From contig NZ_BBYK01000074.1 of the NCBI RefSeq assembly GCF_001570365.1, positions 26,572-90,571 of the forward strand: DNA of 64,000 bases, read 5' to 3'. This DNA is from Microtetraspora fusca. GTDB taxonomy: Bacteria > Actinomycetota > Actinomycetes > Streptosporangiales > Streptosporangiaceae. Shown one piece after another: positions 41,754 to 51,249 of this stretch (the stretch's first letter is position 1; every line of letters begins with the position of its first letter). Both the position numbers and the translations under genes were made by a program. A model generated the notes under the pieces. It worked only from the letters and a program-made list of their open reading frames with translations. It had not been told where the DNA came from and did no database searches.

Positions 41754-43271
41754 ATGCACGACCTCATCCTGCGTGCGGGCACGGTCCACGACGGATTCGG
41801 CTCGCCCGGCCGTACCGCCGACGTGGCCGTCAGCGGCGGGCGGATCGCCGCGATCGGGCGCGAGCTCGGCCCGGCCGCCCGCGTCATCGACGTGGACGGG
41901 CTCATCGTCGCGCCCGGCTTCGTCGACCCGCACAGCCACTCCGACACGGTGCCCTTCCTCGACGGCGAGAACCCGTTCAAGCTGCTGCAGGGCGTCACCA
42001 CCGAGATCGTCGGCAACTGCGGCTTCTCCTGCGCGCCGGTCACCCCGCTGAGCCCGGCCCCGGAGCTCCTGACCGACCAGATCTTCCCGGCATTCGGCGA
42101 CTACCTCGACGCCGTCGAACAGGCGGGGACGACGGGCAACCTCGCCGCCCTCGTCGGGCACAACACCCTGCGCATGGCCGTCGCCGGGATGGACGCCGTC
42201 CTGCCGCCCGGTGCGCTGACGACGATGGAACGGCTGGCGGCCGAGGCGTTCGAGGCGGGCGCGGTGGGGCTGTCGAGCGGGCTGGAGTATGTGCCCGGAG
42301 CCTACGCCGGCGTCGAGGAGCTGATCGCGCTGGCCCGCGTCGCCCGCCGGCGGAACCTCGTCTACGCCACCCACATGCGCAGCGAGAGCGAGGGCCTGGC
42401 CGACGCGCTCGACGAGGCCGTCGCCGTGGCCAGGGGGGCGGGCATACGGCTGCAGGTCTCGCACTGCAAGGCCTCGGGGCGCGCGGTGCACGGGGACTCG
42501 GAGATGCTGCTGGCCGTGCTGACCGAGGCGCGGACGCGCGGCGTCGATCTGCGCGCCGACGTCTATCCGTACCAGGCGTTCGGCACCGACCTGGTGGCGT
42601 TGCTGCCGCCGGTGGCCTGCGAGGGCGGGCAGGAGGAGTTGCTCAGGCGGTTGCACGACCCCGGCGAACGCGCCAGGCTGCGCGCCCTCGCCGAGGACCC
42701 GGGCCAGGGCACCGGCGTCGGCCTGTGGCGCGAGGTGCACCCGGAGGACGTCCAGCTCATGAGCCTCGGCAAGCGGCTGTCCGACGTGCTCGACGGCCGC
42801 GACCCCTGGGACGCGCTGTGCGACCTGATCATCGACGACCCGCACGGGTCCGGCGTCTTCCACACCATGCACGATGACGACGTCACCCGCATCATGCGGC
42901 ATCCGCTGGTCTCCATCGGCTCCGACGGCGGGCCGCCGGTCGGCCCCGACCACCCGCGCACGTTCGGCACGTTCCCCGTCTTCCTCGGGACCTACGTGCG
43001 CGAGCGCGGGGTCGTGCCGATGCCGGAGGCCATCCGCAAGATCACCTCGGCCGCGGCCGCCCAGTTCGGGCTGGCCGACCGGGGGTGGCTCGGAGCGGGG
43101 GCCGTGGCCGACGTGTGCGTCTTCGATCCCGAGGTCATCAGGCACGACGGCACCTACGAGGTTCCCGACGTGGCCCCGGTGGGCGTCACGCACGTGCTCC
43201 TGGCCGGTCATCCCGTGATCGAGGACGGCGTGTTCACCGGCGGCCGACACGGGCGGGTGTTGCGCCGGTGA
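41754..43271 (+). CDS. N-acyl-D-amino-acid deacylase (D-aminoacylase family, locus A)
   Basis: A 505-residue amidohydrolase of the D-aminoacylase group. Metal and catalytic residues are all visible: HxH in DPHSHSD, bridging Cys in VGNCGFS, His in ATHMRSE, His in QVSHCKA and catalytic Asp in IGSDGGPP. The enzyme removes acyl groups from N-acyl-D-amino acids or hydrolyses related D-configured amides. GGAAGG lies before the ATG at 41754. It follows the ABC ATPase by 55 bases and overlaps the PucR gene by four, so it most likely works on the imported ligand. Confidence 0.87.
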   Translation: MHDLILRAGTVHDGFGSPGRTADVAVSGGRIAAIGRELGPAARVIDVDGLIVAPGFVDPHSHSDTVPFLDGENPFKLLQGVTTEIVGNCGFSCAPVTPLSPAPELLTDQIFPAFGDYLDAVEQAGTTGNLAALVGHNTLRMAVAGMDAVLPPGALTTMERLAAEAFEAGAVGLSSGLEYVPGAYAGVEELIALARVARRRNLVYATHMRSESEGLADALDEAVAVARGAGIRLQVSHCKASGRAVHGDSEMLLAVLTEARTRGVDLRADVYPYQAFGTDLVALLPPVACEGGQEELLRRLHDPGERARLRALAEDPGQGTGVGLWREVHPEDVQLMSLGKRLSDVLDGRDPWDALCDLIIDDPHGSGVFHTMHDDDVTRIMRHPLVSIGSDGGPPVGPDHPRTFGTFPVFLGTYVRERGVVPMPEAIRKITSAAAAQFGLADRGWLGAGAVADVCVFDPEVIRHDGTYEVPDVAPVGVTHVLLAGHPVIEDGVFTGGRHGRVLRR

Positions 43272-44857
43272 GTGCCAACGGACGCGTCACGCTCGGCGTG
43301 CTGCTCGACAGCCTCGGCCCCGACGCGGTCACCGCGATCTGCCTCCCCGGCGGCAGGCAGGTGCTGGTCGGCGCGCCCATCATCCACGGCGCGGGCGAGC
43401 CCCTCGCCGCGGCCGAGGGCGCACTGCTCCTGGTGACCGGCCGCCCCGACCCGGCCGACATCCAGCAGGCCGCCGCCACCGGGGTGGCGGCCGTGGTGGT
43501 CCGGAGCCTGGGAACGGCGGGCGTCTCGGGGGGTTTCCCGGCCTTGGCGGAGGCCGCCGGCGCGGCGGGCATCGCGCTGCTGGCGGCCGCCCCCGACCTG
43601 GCGTGGGGCCAGCTCTACGCCCTGGTCGACGCCCTCCTGGCCGTGGTCGCCCCGGCCGCCGACCTGGGGGAGACGACGGCGGCCGACCTGTTCGCCCTGG
43701 CCAACCAGGTGGCGGCGCGCGCGGGCGGAGCCGTGGCCATCGAGGACCTGGCCATGCGCGTCCTGGCCTACTCCACGGTCGGCGGGCAGCGGATCGACGA
43801 CCTGCGCAGGGAGGGCATCCTGGGCCGCAGGGTCCCCGAGCACCCGACCCACGCCGAGGAGTACGCCGCCGTCCTCCGCTCCGACGAAGCCGTGTGGAGC
43901 TACGAGCCCCGCGAGTACCTGCCCCGGCTGGGCATCGCGGTCCGGGCCGGGGGCGAGGCGCTCGGCAGCATCTGGGTCATCGAAGCCGACACCCCGCTCG
44001 AACCCGACGCGCCCCGGATCCTGGCCGAGGCCGCGAGGAACGCCGCCCCGCACCTGGCCAGGATCAACCTGGCCGCCGACGAGGCGCGGAGGACCAGGGA
44101 CGAGTGGCTCGGCTGGCTGCTGCGCGGCGTCGGCCCGGTCGGCGAGCTGGCCACCTCCTTCGGCCTCAACCCCGGCGAGCCGGTCGTCGTCGTCGCCATC
44201 GGGTCGGGCGACGGCGACGTCTTCGCCGCGGGACACGCCGGAGACCTCCTGCGCACCGCCTACGCCGCCTACCGCATCAGGGGCGTGGTGGGCGCCGTCG
44301 ACGGCCGCGCCTACGCGGTCGTGGCCGCCGACTCGACCGCGCCCGCCCTGCGCAGGATCACCGCCGGGACGCTCGGCCAGATCGAGGAACGACTGGGCGG
44401 CCGGTGGCGTGCCGGGATGGGGAGGACCGTGCCCTCCGTGGTCCAGGCGCCGCTCAGCGCCCGCCAGGCCGCGGAGGCGCTGCGGGCGATGTGCGGGCCG
44501 TTCGCCACCGGCACGGTCGGCGGGTACGAGGAGTTGTCGGCCACGCTGTTCCTGCAGGAGGTGGCGGCCTCCATGCGCGCCAAACCCGAGCTCCTCGGCG
44601 AACCCCTGTCGGTGCTGGCCGAGCACGACGCCCGGCACAGCACCAACTGGGTGCACAGCCTGCGGGCGTGGACGGCGGCGCACTACGACGTGTCCAAGGC
44701 GGCCGAGGCGCTGTCGGTGCATCCCAACACCCTGCGCTACCGCCTGCGCAGGATCGGCGAGCTCGTCGCCCTGGACGACCCCGACGTCCGGCTGGTCCTG
44801 GCGCTGCAACTGCGGCTCGGCCCGGTGCTGCGCCCGAGTACAAACGAGGACGGATGA
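43268..44857 (+). CDS. PucR/CdaR-family regulator (locus A)
   Basis: A 529-residue regulator. The N-terminal ~140 residues resemble a PucR purine-regulator domain; the middle is a GGDEF-like CdaR domain; the C-terminus is the HTH_30 module DVSKAAEALSVHPNTLRYRL. Such proteins activate amino-acid, purine or peptide catabolic genes on sensing a substrate. The GTG start overlaps the deacylase stop (GTGA), making it the last gene of the importer operon. Locus B has an equivalent regulator of the same family. Confidence 0.86.
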   Translation: MSANGRVTLGVLLDSLGPDAVTAICLPGGRQVLVGAPIIHGAGEPLAAAEGALLLVTGRPDPADIQQAAATGVAAVVVRSLGTAGVSGGFPALAEAAGAAGIALLAAAPDLAWGQLYALVDALLAVVAPAADLGETTAADLFALANQVAARAGGAVAIEDLAMRVLAYSTVGGQRIDDLRREGILGRRVPEHPTHAEEYAAVLRSDEAVWSYEPREYLPRLGIAVRAGGEALGSIWVIEADTPLEPDAPRILAEAARNAAPHLARINLAADEARRTRDEWLGWLLRGVGPVGELATSFGLNPGEPVVVVAIGSGDGDVFAAGHAGDLLRTAYAAYRIRGVVGAVDGRAYAVVAADSTAPALRRITAGTLGQIEERLGGRWRAGMGRTVPSVVQAPLSARQAAEALRAMCGPFATGTVGGYEELSATLFLQEVAASMRAKPELLGEPLSVLAEHDARHSTNWVHSLRAWTAAHYDVSKAAEALSVHPNTLRYRLRRIGELVALDDPDVRLVLALQLRLGPVLRPSTNEDG

Positions 44858-44911
44858 ACTTCTGCTTTTCCGCCAACGCCCGAGCCCCGTCCGCGGCGGG
44901 ATGCTGGGGCC

Positions 44912-45676
44912 ATGGTCGAAACCCTCACCGGGGTGCGCGTCACCTCGTTGCATGGCGCCCCCCAGCTCCAGACGGCCGATCAGCTGCTGCGTCGCGTGTG
45001 GAACACCGGAGACGGTGAGGATCCTCCCGTCGCCCTGGACGTCATGTGCGTCCTGGACCACATCGGCGGTTACGTCGCCGGAGCCTTCCTGGGCGAGGAA
45101 CTCGTCGGGGCGGCGGTGGGCCTCCTGGCGGCGGGAGAGAGCCTGCACTCCCACGTGACCGGCATCGCCCCCGAGGCGCAGGGGCGGGGGATCGGACGGG
45201 CGATCAAGGAGCACCAGCGCAGGTGGGCGGCCGAGCGCGGGCTCCGTTCGATCTCCTGGACGTTCGACCCGCTCGTGCGGCGCAACGCCTACTTCAACCT
45301 CGTCCGGCTGGGCGCGCGGGCCGAGCGCTACCTGACCGACTTCTACGGCCCGCTGACCGACGGGATCAACGACGGCGACGTGTCGGACCGGCTGTTCGCC
45401 GAATGGCACGTGGACGGAAGGCGGGCCGAACCGTCCGACGACGGTGAGGCACGGGTGATCCTTGACTCCTCCGGCCGGGTGGCCGCGCCGGGCGGCCGCG
45501 CCGTACTGAAGTGCGCGACGCCCGCCGACATCGAACGGATGCGCCTTGAGGAGCCCGGCGCGGCGCGGTACTGGCGGGCCGCGCAGCGCGAGGCCCTGGG
45601 GGGCGCGCTGGCCGAGGGCTATCGCGTCACCGGCTTCACCCGCGACGGGTGGTACGTCCTGGAGCGTGCCGCGTGA
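44912..45676 (+). CDS. GNAT-family acetyltransferase (COG3375-like)
   Basis: A 254-residue protein. The acetyl-CoA loop is HVTGIAPEAQGRGIGRAIKE (~80-99), followed by ISWTFDPLVRRNAYFNLVRL, a block specific to the COG3375 branch of predicted acetyltransferases. Its function is unknown. It starts 54 bases after the locus A regulator and may be the last gene of that operon, possibly modifying an amine derived from the imported substrate (inference). Confidence 0.78.
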   Translation: MVETLTGVRVTSLHGAPQLQTADQLLRRVWNTGDGEDPPVALDVMCVLDHIGGYVAGAFLGEELVGAAVGLLAAGESLHSHVTGIAPEAQGRGIGRAIKEHQRRWAAERGLRSISWTFDPLVRRNAYFNLVRLGARAERYLTDFYGPLTDGINDGDVSDRLFAEWHVDGRRAEPSDDGEARVILDSSGRVAAPGGRAVLKCATPADIERMRLEEPGAARYWRAAQREALGGALAEGYRVTGFTRDGWYVLERAA

Positions 45677-45985
45677 AGCGTGCCGATCTCTCCCCGCCGG
45701 CGCCCGCCACCTGGCCAGGCTGAGTGCTTTCGGCTCCCGGAGCAGCCTTCGCCCCGACGCGCGGCCCGCTACCACGCCGGCGACATCACCACGCCCCTTC
45801 GTCCTGGAGGGCGACTCGATCGGCGTGCCCACCCGCCCCGACCATCGGCGGCGACCTCCCCGGCTTGTCGCGTATCGCCGTGACACCGGCGACCCGCGGC
45901 ACCGCCGGGGGCCCGCCGCCGTACTGCGGGCTCGGTGCGAGCTCCACCCAAGGAGAACAACCGCAACCTCACGAAAAGGACAGCG
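45677..45985. other. Intergenic region without a supportable gene
   Basis: I see only short GC-rich frames with no family resemblance. The last 30 bases hold a good ribosome binding site (AAAAGGA) for the following gene. No convincing promoter boxes or hairpin were found. Confidence 0.5.
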
Positions 45986-47152
45986 ATGATCAGAGCAGTC
46001 GTGCTGACATTCAGCCTCCTCACGGTCGGGCTGGGCATCCCCCCGGCGCCCGCGGTGGCGGCCCCGGTCAGCAAGGATCCGGTGCGGGCCGCTCTCGACG
46101 GGGCGCTTGCCAGGGCGGCCGCGAAGGCCGGTGATCCCGGCGTCCAGGCGGTCGTGATGCGCGACGGCAAGCTGATCTGGTCGGCGAACTCCGGCAAGGC
46201 GGTCAAGGACCCGTCCTCACCGGTCACCGACTCGACGATGTTCGGCTACGCCAGCTTCGGAAAGATGATCTTGTCTGCGTACGCGCTGCGCCAGGTCGAG
46301 AGCGGAGTCCTGGCCCTGGACAAGCCGATCTCCACCTATGTCGGCAAGGACGTGCCGGGATCGGACGCGGTCACGCTCCGGATGCTGCTCACGCACACCG
46401 CGGGCTACCCCGACATGTACGACGACCCCAAGACCGCCCCCCTGTTCGCGGGGGGCGCGCAATACGATCCGAACCGGCCGTACACCTTCGCCATGCTGGC
46501 GCCAGGTATTCGCAAGCCGGTCAACCCCGGCAAGCGGTACGACTACTCCAACACCGGATACATCATCCTGGCGCACGTGCTGAGCAGGACGGCCGGTGGA
46601 GACGGGGCGCTCGAGCGCGACATCCGGCTCTTCCTCACGCGAGCGGGGGAGACGAGCGAGCTGCTGACCGCCGAGCGATCCCCGAGCGCCTTCCCCCGGT
46701 TCGCCCACGGCTACGACTACGAGAGCCCCGGCAAACCGATCGACACCTTCACCGACTTCGGCGCCAAGGGCATCCCCACCGACCTGTACGGCCTGCCGTT
46801 CGGGGACGGGTTGTTCGCCGGCACCGCGCTCGGCGGCGCCAAGTTCCTCGACGCGTTGTACGCCGGGAACCGGCTCCTGCGGCCCGACACCGTCAAGAAG
46901 ATGATCACATCGTCGCCGCAGGCGGTGGCGGTGAACGACACCTACGGGATGGGCACCGAGCGCGCCCTGGTCGGCGGGCGGGTCTGGCAGGGCCACCCCG
47001 GCGCCTTCGCCGGCTTCACGTCGATGGGAGCGACCGACATGGCGCGAGGCGTGACGCTGATGGTCGTGACGAACCGGGACGGATCCGATGAGGACCCCGC
47101 GGGCACGATCTGGAAGGAGCTGGCCGAGGCATACACCTCCGTGACGCGCTGA
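45986..47152 (+). CDS. Secreted beta-lactamase-fold serine hydrolase
   Basis: A 388-residue exported protein. The signal peptide is ~1-26 (VVLTFSLLTVGLGIPPAPAV then AA). Motifs: SxxK in YASFGKMILSA (Ser~90, Lys~93), YSN in YDYSNTGYIIL (~186) and a C-terminal HPGAFAGFTS in place of the KTG box. This matches DD-carboxypeptidase/esterase-like class C relatives. It could act on cell-wall peptides or D-amino-acid esters outside the cell. AAAAGGA precedes the ATG. It converges with the phosphoesterase gene across a strong hairpin. Confidence 0.84.
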   Translation: MIRAVVLTFSLLTVGLGIPPAPAVAAPVSKDPVRAALDGALARAAAKAGDPGVQAVVMRDGKLIWSANSGKAVKDPSSPVTDSTMFGYASFGKMILSAYALRQVESGVLALDKPISTYVGKDVPGSDAVTLRMLLTHTAGYPDMYDDPKTAPLFAGGAQYDPNRPYTFAMLAPGIRKPVNPGKRYDYSNTGYIILAHVLSRTAGGDGALERDIRLFLTRAGETSELLTAERSPSAFPRFAHGYDYESPGKPIDTFTDFGAKGIPTDLYGLPFGDGLFAGTALGGAKFLDALYAGNRLLRPDTVKKMITSSPQAVAVNDTYGMGTERALVGGRVWQGHPGAFAGFTSMGATDMARGVTLMVVTNRDGSDEDPAGTIWKELAEAYTSVTR

Positions 47153-47277
47153 CGCCGCCGGATCCGCGTCGGCACGTCCTTCCGGCCACCCGGCGGCGGG
47201 TGCTGCTTCCCTCGCCGGATGGCCATGTCGATCACACCGAGCTCGCGGGCCACCGCGGCGACGGCACGCGCGCGGAC

Positions 47278-47310
47278 CTTCCCCGGAATCCGCCTGCGAT
47301 TCCGGGGAAG
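47278..47310. terminator. Bidirectional terminator hairpin
   Basis: CTTCCCCGGAATC pairs perfectly with GATTCCGGGGAAG around a seven-base loop, between convergent genes ending at 47152 and 47337. It is the strongest simple hairpin I noticed in the window. Confidence 0.8.
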
Positions 47311-47336
47311 CGTCCGTCCCCGCGCACGAAACGCTG

Positions 47337-48992
47337 TCAGCGCCTCTTCAGCAGGAGCTCGGTGTTGCGGTCGCCCGGCAGGCCCGCCAGTGCGCTCTCC
47401 AGGCCCGGCGCGTTGAACGACAGCTCCCGGTAGAGCGCCGCCAGCCCGTTTTGCGACAGATCGGTCAAGTCGGTGCGGTGCGGCGCGGCCGACTCCACCA
47501 GCGTGGTGAACAGGGAGAGCGTTCCATCGTGGTTGTCGGCCAGCTCGATCACCCTGGCCAGCTGCGGGTAGTCGACGTGGGAGGCGGTGGAGACCTCCCA
47601 GAAGCCGCCATGCGGGACGATCTTGTTGCGGTGGGAGTGGCCGTTGATCCACGCGGCGACGTTGCGGTGCTTCTTCAGCACGGCCAGCAATTCCTGTCCG
47701 CTGTGGCGCTTGTCGTGCGGGCGGGCCGGGTCGGGGACGAGGTTGGTCATGGCCCAGCTCGGGTGGTGACTGAAGATCAGCGCGATGTCGTCGGCGTGGG
47801 TCTTCAGGGTCCGCTCCAGCCAGGCGAGCTGCCGGCTGCCGACCGATCCGCGGTAGTCGCCGCCGCGGTCGGTGGTGTCCAGGCTGATGCCCACGACGCC
47901 GTCGGCGATCCGGAAGGAGTAATCCAGCCGGCCGCTGTCGAGGTTGTCGCGGGTGTAGCCGTGGCCGACGGGGCCCGCGCCGGTGTACGCCGGGTCGAGG
48001 TGGGCGGCGATGTAGTCGTGCGGGCTCAAGGGGGCGCGGCGTTCGTCGGCGGTGACCGTGCGGGCCTTGGCCTTGTAGCGCTTCCATGCCTCGCGAAGGC
48101 GGGCGCCCGTGGGGTCGGGGCCCTGGCGCAGCGCCCGGTAGACGGCGGCGGCCTCGGAGGCGGGCAGGGTGAACAACTTGCGTGAGCCGGTGGCCAGGTC
48201 GGCGAAGAAGCCGCCGGCGGCGGAGTAGGCGCCGCCGAAGAGCTGGTCGTGGTTGCCGATGGTGGAGTACCACGGTACGGCCAGCCCGGGGCTGCTCACC
48301 TCGCGGATGGCCGCCTCCAGGAAGCCGTCCAGGCGGGGGAAACCCGCCCGCTTGTCGATGTCGCGCACGCCGGACCCGGGCTGCCAGTACAGGCCCAGGC
48401 CGGAGTCCTGCACGCCCTCATACGCGCTCGGGTCGCCGGAGTTGGGGGTGAAGCGGCCACCGGTCATCGCGGTCAGGAACCACTCCAGCTCGATGCGGGA
48501 GTTGTTGTCGGTGTTGTCGCCGGTGGTCATGACGAACCCGATGGGCGCCCGGGTGGCCGGGCCGTACCGCAAGGTGTTGACCTGTTCGATCAGTGAGACG
48601 GCGCCGGCGGCGGTCAGCGCTTCCTGCGGGCGCCAGGCGCTCACGGCTCCGGTGCGCAGGAACTCATAGCGCTGCGGGCTCTGCACGTCGGTGATGTGCA
48701 GGTCGGTGAACTGAACGAAGCAGGCGAGCGCCGTGCGGCGCTCGGCCCTGCCCTTCTTGGCCTCGGCCAGCTCGGTGCGTGTCACCCGCCGCCAGCCGGG
48801 GCCGTCGGCCAGCCTCCGGTATCCGGCGGCGCCCCGAGGACTGGCGACGGTGTGGACCGTGGTGGCTGTGGTCGTCGTGGTCGTGGTCGAGGAGGTGGCC
48901 GGGGTGGAGGCGAGTGCGATCTCCAGCCCGAGGCCCGCGGCGGTCATTCCGGAGGTGAGTAGGAAGGCGCGACGGCTGAGGACGGGATCCAT
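47337..48992 (-). CDS. TAT-exported metallophosphoesterase (TIGR03767-like)
   Basis: A 551-residue protein. A twin-arginine signal (LSRRAFLLTSGMTAAGLGLE) is followed by a Thr-rich linker of about ten residues. Calcineurin-type metal motifs are complete: FTDLHITD, TTGDNTDNN, IGNHDQLF, SHHPSW and NGHSHRN. The long inserts match an actinobacterial phosphoesterase family of unknown substrate; relatives release phosphate from nucleotides or phosphodiesters outside the cell. GGGGAG lies five bases before the ATG at 48992. Confidence 0.87.
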   Translation of the reverse strand: MDPVLSRRAFLLTSGMTAAGLGLEIALASTPATSSTTTTTTTATTVHTVASPRGAAGYRRLADGPGWRRVTRTELAEAKKGRAERRTALACFVQFTDLHITDVQSPQRYEFLRTGAVSAWRPQEALTAAGAVSLIEQVNTLRYGPATRAPIGFVMTTGDNTDNNSRIELEWFLTAMTGGRFTPNSGDPSAYEGVQDSGLGLYWQPGSGVRDIDKRAGFPRLDGFLEAAIREVSSPGLAVPWYSTIGNHDQLFGGAYSAAGGFFADLATGSRKLFTLPASEAAAVYRALRQGPDPTGARLREAWKRYKAKARTVTADERRAPLSPHDYIAAHLDPAYTGAGPVGHGYTRDNLDSGRLDYSFRIADGVVGISLDTTDRGGDYRGSVGSRQLAWLERTLKTHADDIALIFSHHPSWAMTNLVPDPARPHDKRHSGQELLAVLKKHRNVAAWINGHSHRNKIVPHGGFWEVSTASHVDYPQLARVIELADNHDGTLSLFTTLVESAAPHRTDLTDLSQNGLAALYRELSFNAPGLESALAGLPGDRNTELLLKRR

Positions 48993-49181
48993 GGTGCTCC
49001 CCAGTGATGGCGTCGAGGCGAAACGTCCACTGGGGATGCTTGACACCGGGAATGACTGCCGGCCTAACAAGGCTGAAACGCCGTACAGCCATCTATGGCA
49101 CAGCCGGGCTCTATGTGGTAAAGCCATCCCGCGGCAGCGGGCCGGCTACCTGCCGCTCGCCCGCCGTTCACGGGGGCGAGG

Positions 49182-49334
49182 TCAGCGTCGCGCCACGACG
49201 GTCAGCCGCGTGGTCAAGTCGCGCTCGCCGTAACGGACGGTCAGCCCGGCCACCTGCGGGGCGAAGGTCTTCTTGCCGCAGTCGTCGTCGCCGCACCGAA
49301 ACCGCTGCACCTGTAGATGGAGCACGGTCTCCCA
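49182..49334 (-). pseudogene. ISL3-family transposase fragment
   Basis: About fifty codons reading VLHLQVQRFRCGDDDCGKKT, then FAPQVAGLTVRYGERDLTTR, match the N-terminal zinc-ribbon region of ISL3 transposases (the RxRRFxCxxxxC pattern). A stop follows soon after, and the DDE domain is absent on both sides. No inverted repeats were found nearby. It is a scar of an old insertion next to the locus B promoter region. Confidence 0.72.
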
Positions 49335-49559
49335 GCCGCTTTCAGCGGTGCGTGCGCCGTGCGGCTGAGCTTGTCTCTCGCCGCCGTTGGAAGACATCCA
49401 CCACCGCTGTCAGGAAAGGACGAAGAGCTGTTGCTTTGTCCAAGTCATGCGCATGCCGATTGTCGCGGATGTCCAAAGTCTGGCGGGAAAACGTGGACCT
49501 ACGCTGTGTTCTCACTCACCAACGAGGTGTGAAACCCCCCTGCAGTCGGAGGTAGCACG
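49335..49559. other. Leader region of the locus B importer operon
   Basis: Non-coding, AT-richer than the genes. GTCCAAGTC (near 49438) and GTCCAAAGTC (near 49470) are related direct repeats that could be regulator half-sites. GGAGG lies seven bases before the ATG of the binding-protein gene at 49560. No -10/-35 boxes stand out. Confidence 0.4.
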
Positions 49560-51215
49560 ATGACCCGATTCAGTGCTGATGATCGTGCAGCACTCGATCC
49601 CCATGCCGGTGCGGGGATCAGCCGGAGATCCGTGCTCGGCATGCTCGGGCTCACCACGGCCGCGCTCGGTATGCCCGCACTGCTCACCGGATGCGGCGGT
49701 GCCGCTGCTCCGGCCGGTTCCGCATCGGCGCCGGGACGTCTGCGCTGGGTGCTCGGGCAGAACGTCCCCACTCTCGACGTGGCGAAGTCGGCGGGCGCTC
49801 CCATCCCGCTGCTGGCGCTGTCGCACGAGACCTTGGTGCGGCTGGACAAGGACCTGAGCATCGTCCCGGTCCTCGCGGAGTCGTGGGAGCAGCCCACTCC
49901 GACCAAACTCGTGTACTCCCTGCGGCAGGGTGTCACGTTCTGGGACGGCACTCCGCTTACCGCGGAGGACATCGCATTCTCGATCACCCGGCACCTCGAC
50001 CCCAAGGTCGGGTCGCCGATCGCGTCCCTGCTCTCGAACTACAAGGCGGTGGAGGTCACCTCGCCGACCGAACTGACCATCACGCTGTCGCGCCCCGATC
50101 CGGCCGCGAAGTACCTGACCGCGAGATGCGCGGTCACCCCGAAGGCGTACTCGGAGCGGCTCGGTGACCAGCTCGGCATGTCGGGGCCGGAAGTGAAGAC
50201 CATCGGCACCGGACCGTACCTGATCAAGAGGTTCGACTCCGCCGCCGGCATCGAGTACGAGGCGAACCCGTCGTACTGGGGCGCCAAGCCGCGCTACGGC
50301 TCCATCGCCATCGACTTCGTCGCCGACGCCAACGCGCGTCAACTCGCCGTCCGCAGCGGCAAGGTCGCCGGGACCATGGATGTCCCGGTCGTCGCCATCC
50401 AGGACTGGCGGCGGCTGCCGAAGACCAGCATCATGTCGTCTCCGCCGCTGATGTCGGCCTTCCTGGCGCTCAACGTCAACCGCGCTCCGTTCGACGACAT
50501 CCACGTCCGGCGCGCCCTCGCCCACGCGGTCGACCGAGACGGCTTCGTGAAGGCGTTCCTGCACGGAGACGGAGCACCGGCGCGTGCCGTCCCACCGCCG
50601 GCCCAGTGGGCGAACCTGGCGGACGAGGCGACGGTGCGGCGGGTCTACGACTCCCTGCCCGCCTACGACTTCGACCTCGCGAAGGCGAAGGCGGAGCTGG
50701 CGAAGTCCAAGCACGCTGGCGGCTTCTCGGCCACCGTGCGTTTCCCCGATGCCAACCCGCATCTCGGGAAGGCCCTGGTGAGCCTGGCGCAGACCGTCCG
50801 CACCCTCGGGATCCAGCTGACGGTTCAGGAGGCGCCGATGACGGACTGGCGCTCGCAGCTGATGGATCACCAGCATGAGATGAACATCATGATCCTGCGG
50901 CCCAACTACCCGGACCCGGCCGACTTCCTCAACCTGCTGCTCCCGAGCAATGCCGCGGCCAAGGGGCAGTACAACATCGCGGAGTACCGCAGCACCGAGG
51001 TCGACGAACTGATGGCCGCCCAGGCCGCCGTCGAGGGCGAGCGAAGGGTCGACGCCATGGCCACGCTGCTGGCCCGGGTCAACGAGGATCTGCCGTACAT
51101 CCCGCTGTGGTGGGAGGCGTCGTCGATGGCCCTTTCCGACGACTTCTCCTACGACGGTTACTCGACCCTCTACTACGACCAGGAGTGGGCGGACAACGTG
51201 AGGCCGCGGGCATGA
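49560..51215 (+). CDS. Peptide ABC transporter solute-binding lipoprotein (locus B)
   Basis: A 551-residue family-5 binding protein. Its twin-arginine signal (ISRRSVLGMLGLTTAALGMP) ends at lipobox LLTGC, so it is exported folded and lipid-anchored, whereas the locus A protein has a plain lipoprotein signal. Conserved blocks: LVYSLRQGVTFWDGTPLTAE, GTGPYLIKRF, DDIHVRRALAHAVDRDGF. It selects the ligand for the locus B permeases. It shares many blocks with the locus A protein, indicating an old duplication with altered pocket sequence. Confidence 0.9.
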   Translation: MTRFSADDRAALDPHAGAGISRRSVLGMLGLTTAALGMPALLTGCGGAAAPAGSASAPGRLRWVLGQNVPTLDVAKSAGAPIPLLALSHETLVRLDKDLSIVPVLAESWEQPTPTKLVYSLRQGVTFWDGTPLTAEDIAFSITRHLDPKVGSPIASLLSNYKAVEVTSPTELTITLSRPDPAAKYLTARCAVTPKAYSERLGDQLGMSGPEVKTIGTGPYLIKRFDSAAGIEYEANPSYWGAKPRYGSIAIDFVADANARQLAVRSGKVAGTMDVPVVAIQDWRRLPKTSIMSSPPLMSAFLALNVNRAPFDDIHVRRALAHAVDRDGFVKAFLHGDGAPARAVPPPAQWANLADEATVRRVYDSLPAYDFDLAKAKAELAKSKHAGGFSATVRFPDANPHLGKALVSLAQTVRTLGIQLTVQEAPMTDWRSQLMDHQHEMNIMILRPNYPDPADFLNLLLPSNAAAKGQYNIAEYRSTEVDELMAAQAAVEGERRVDAMATLLARVNEDLPYIPLWWEASSMALSDDFSYDGYSTLYYDQEWADNVRPRA

Positions 51216-51249
51216 TGAACAGTCGTCGTACGCTCCGGGACGGCGGTGC

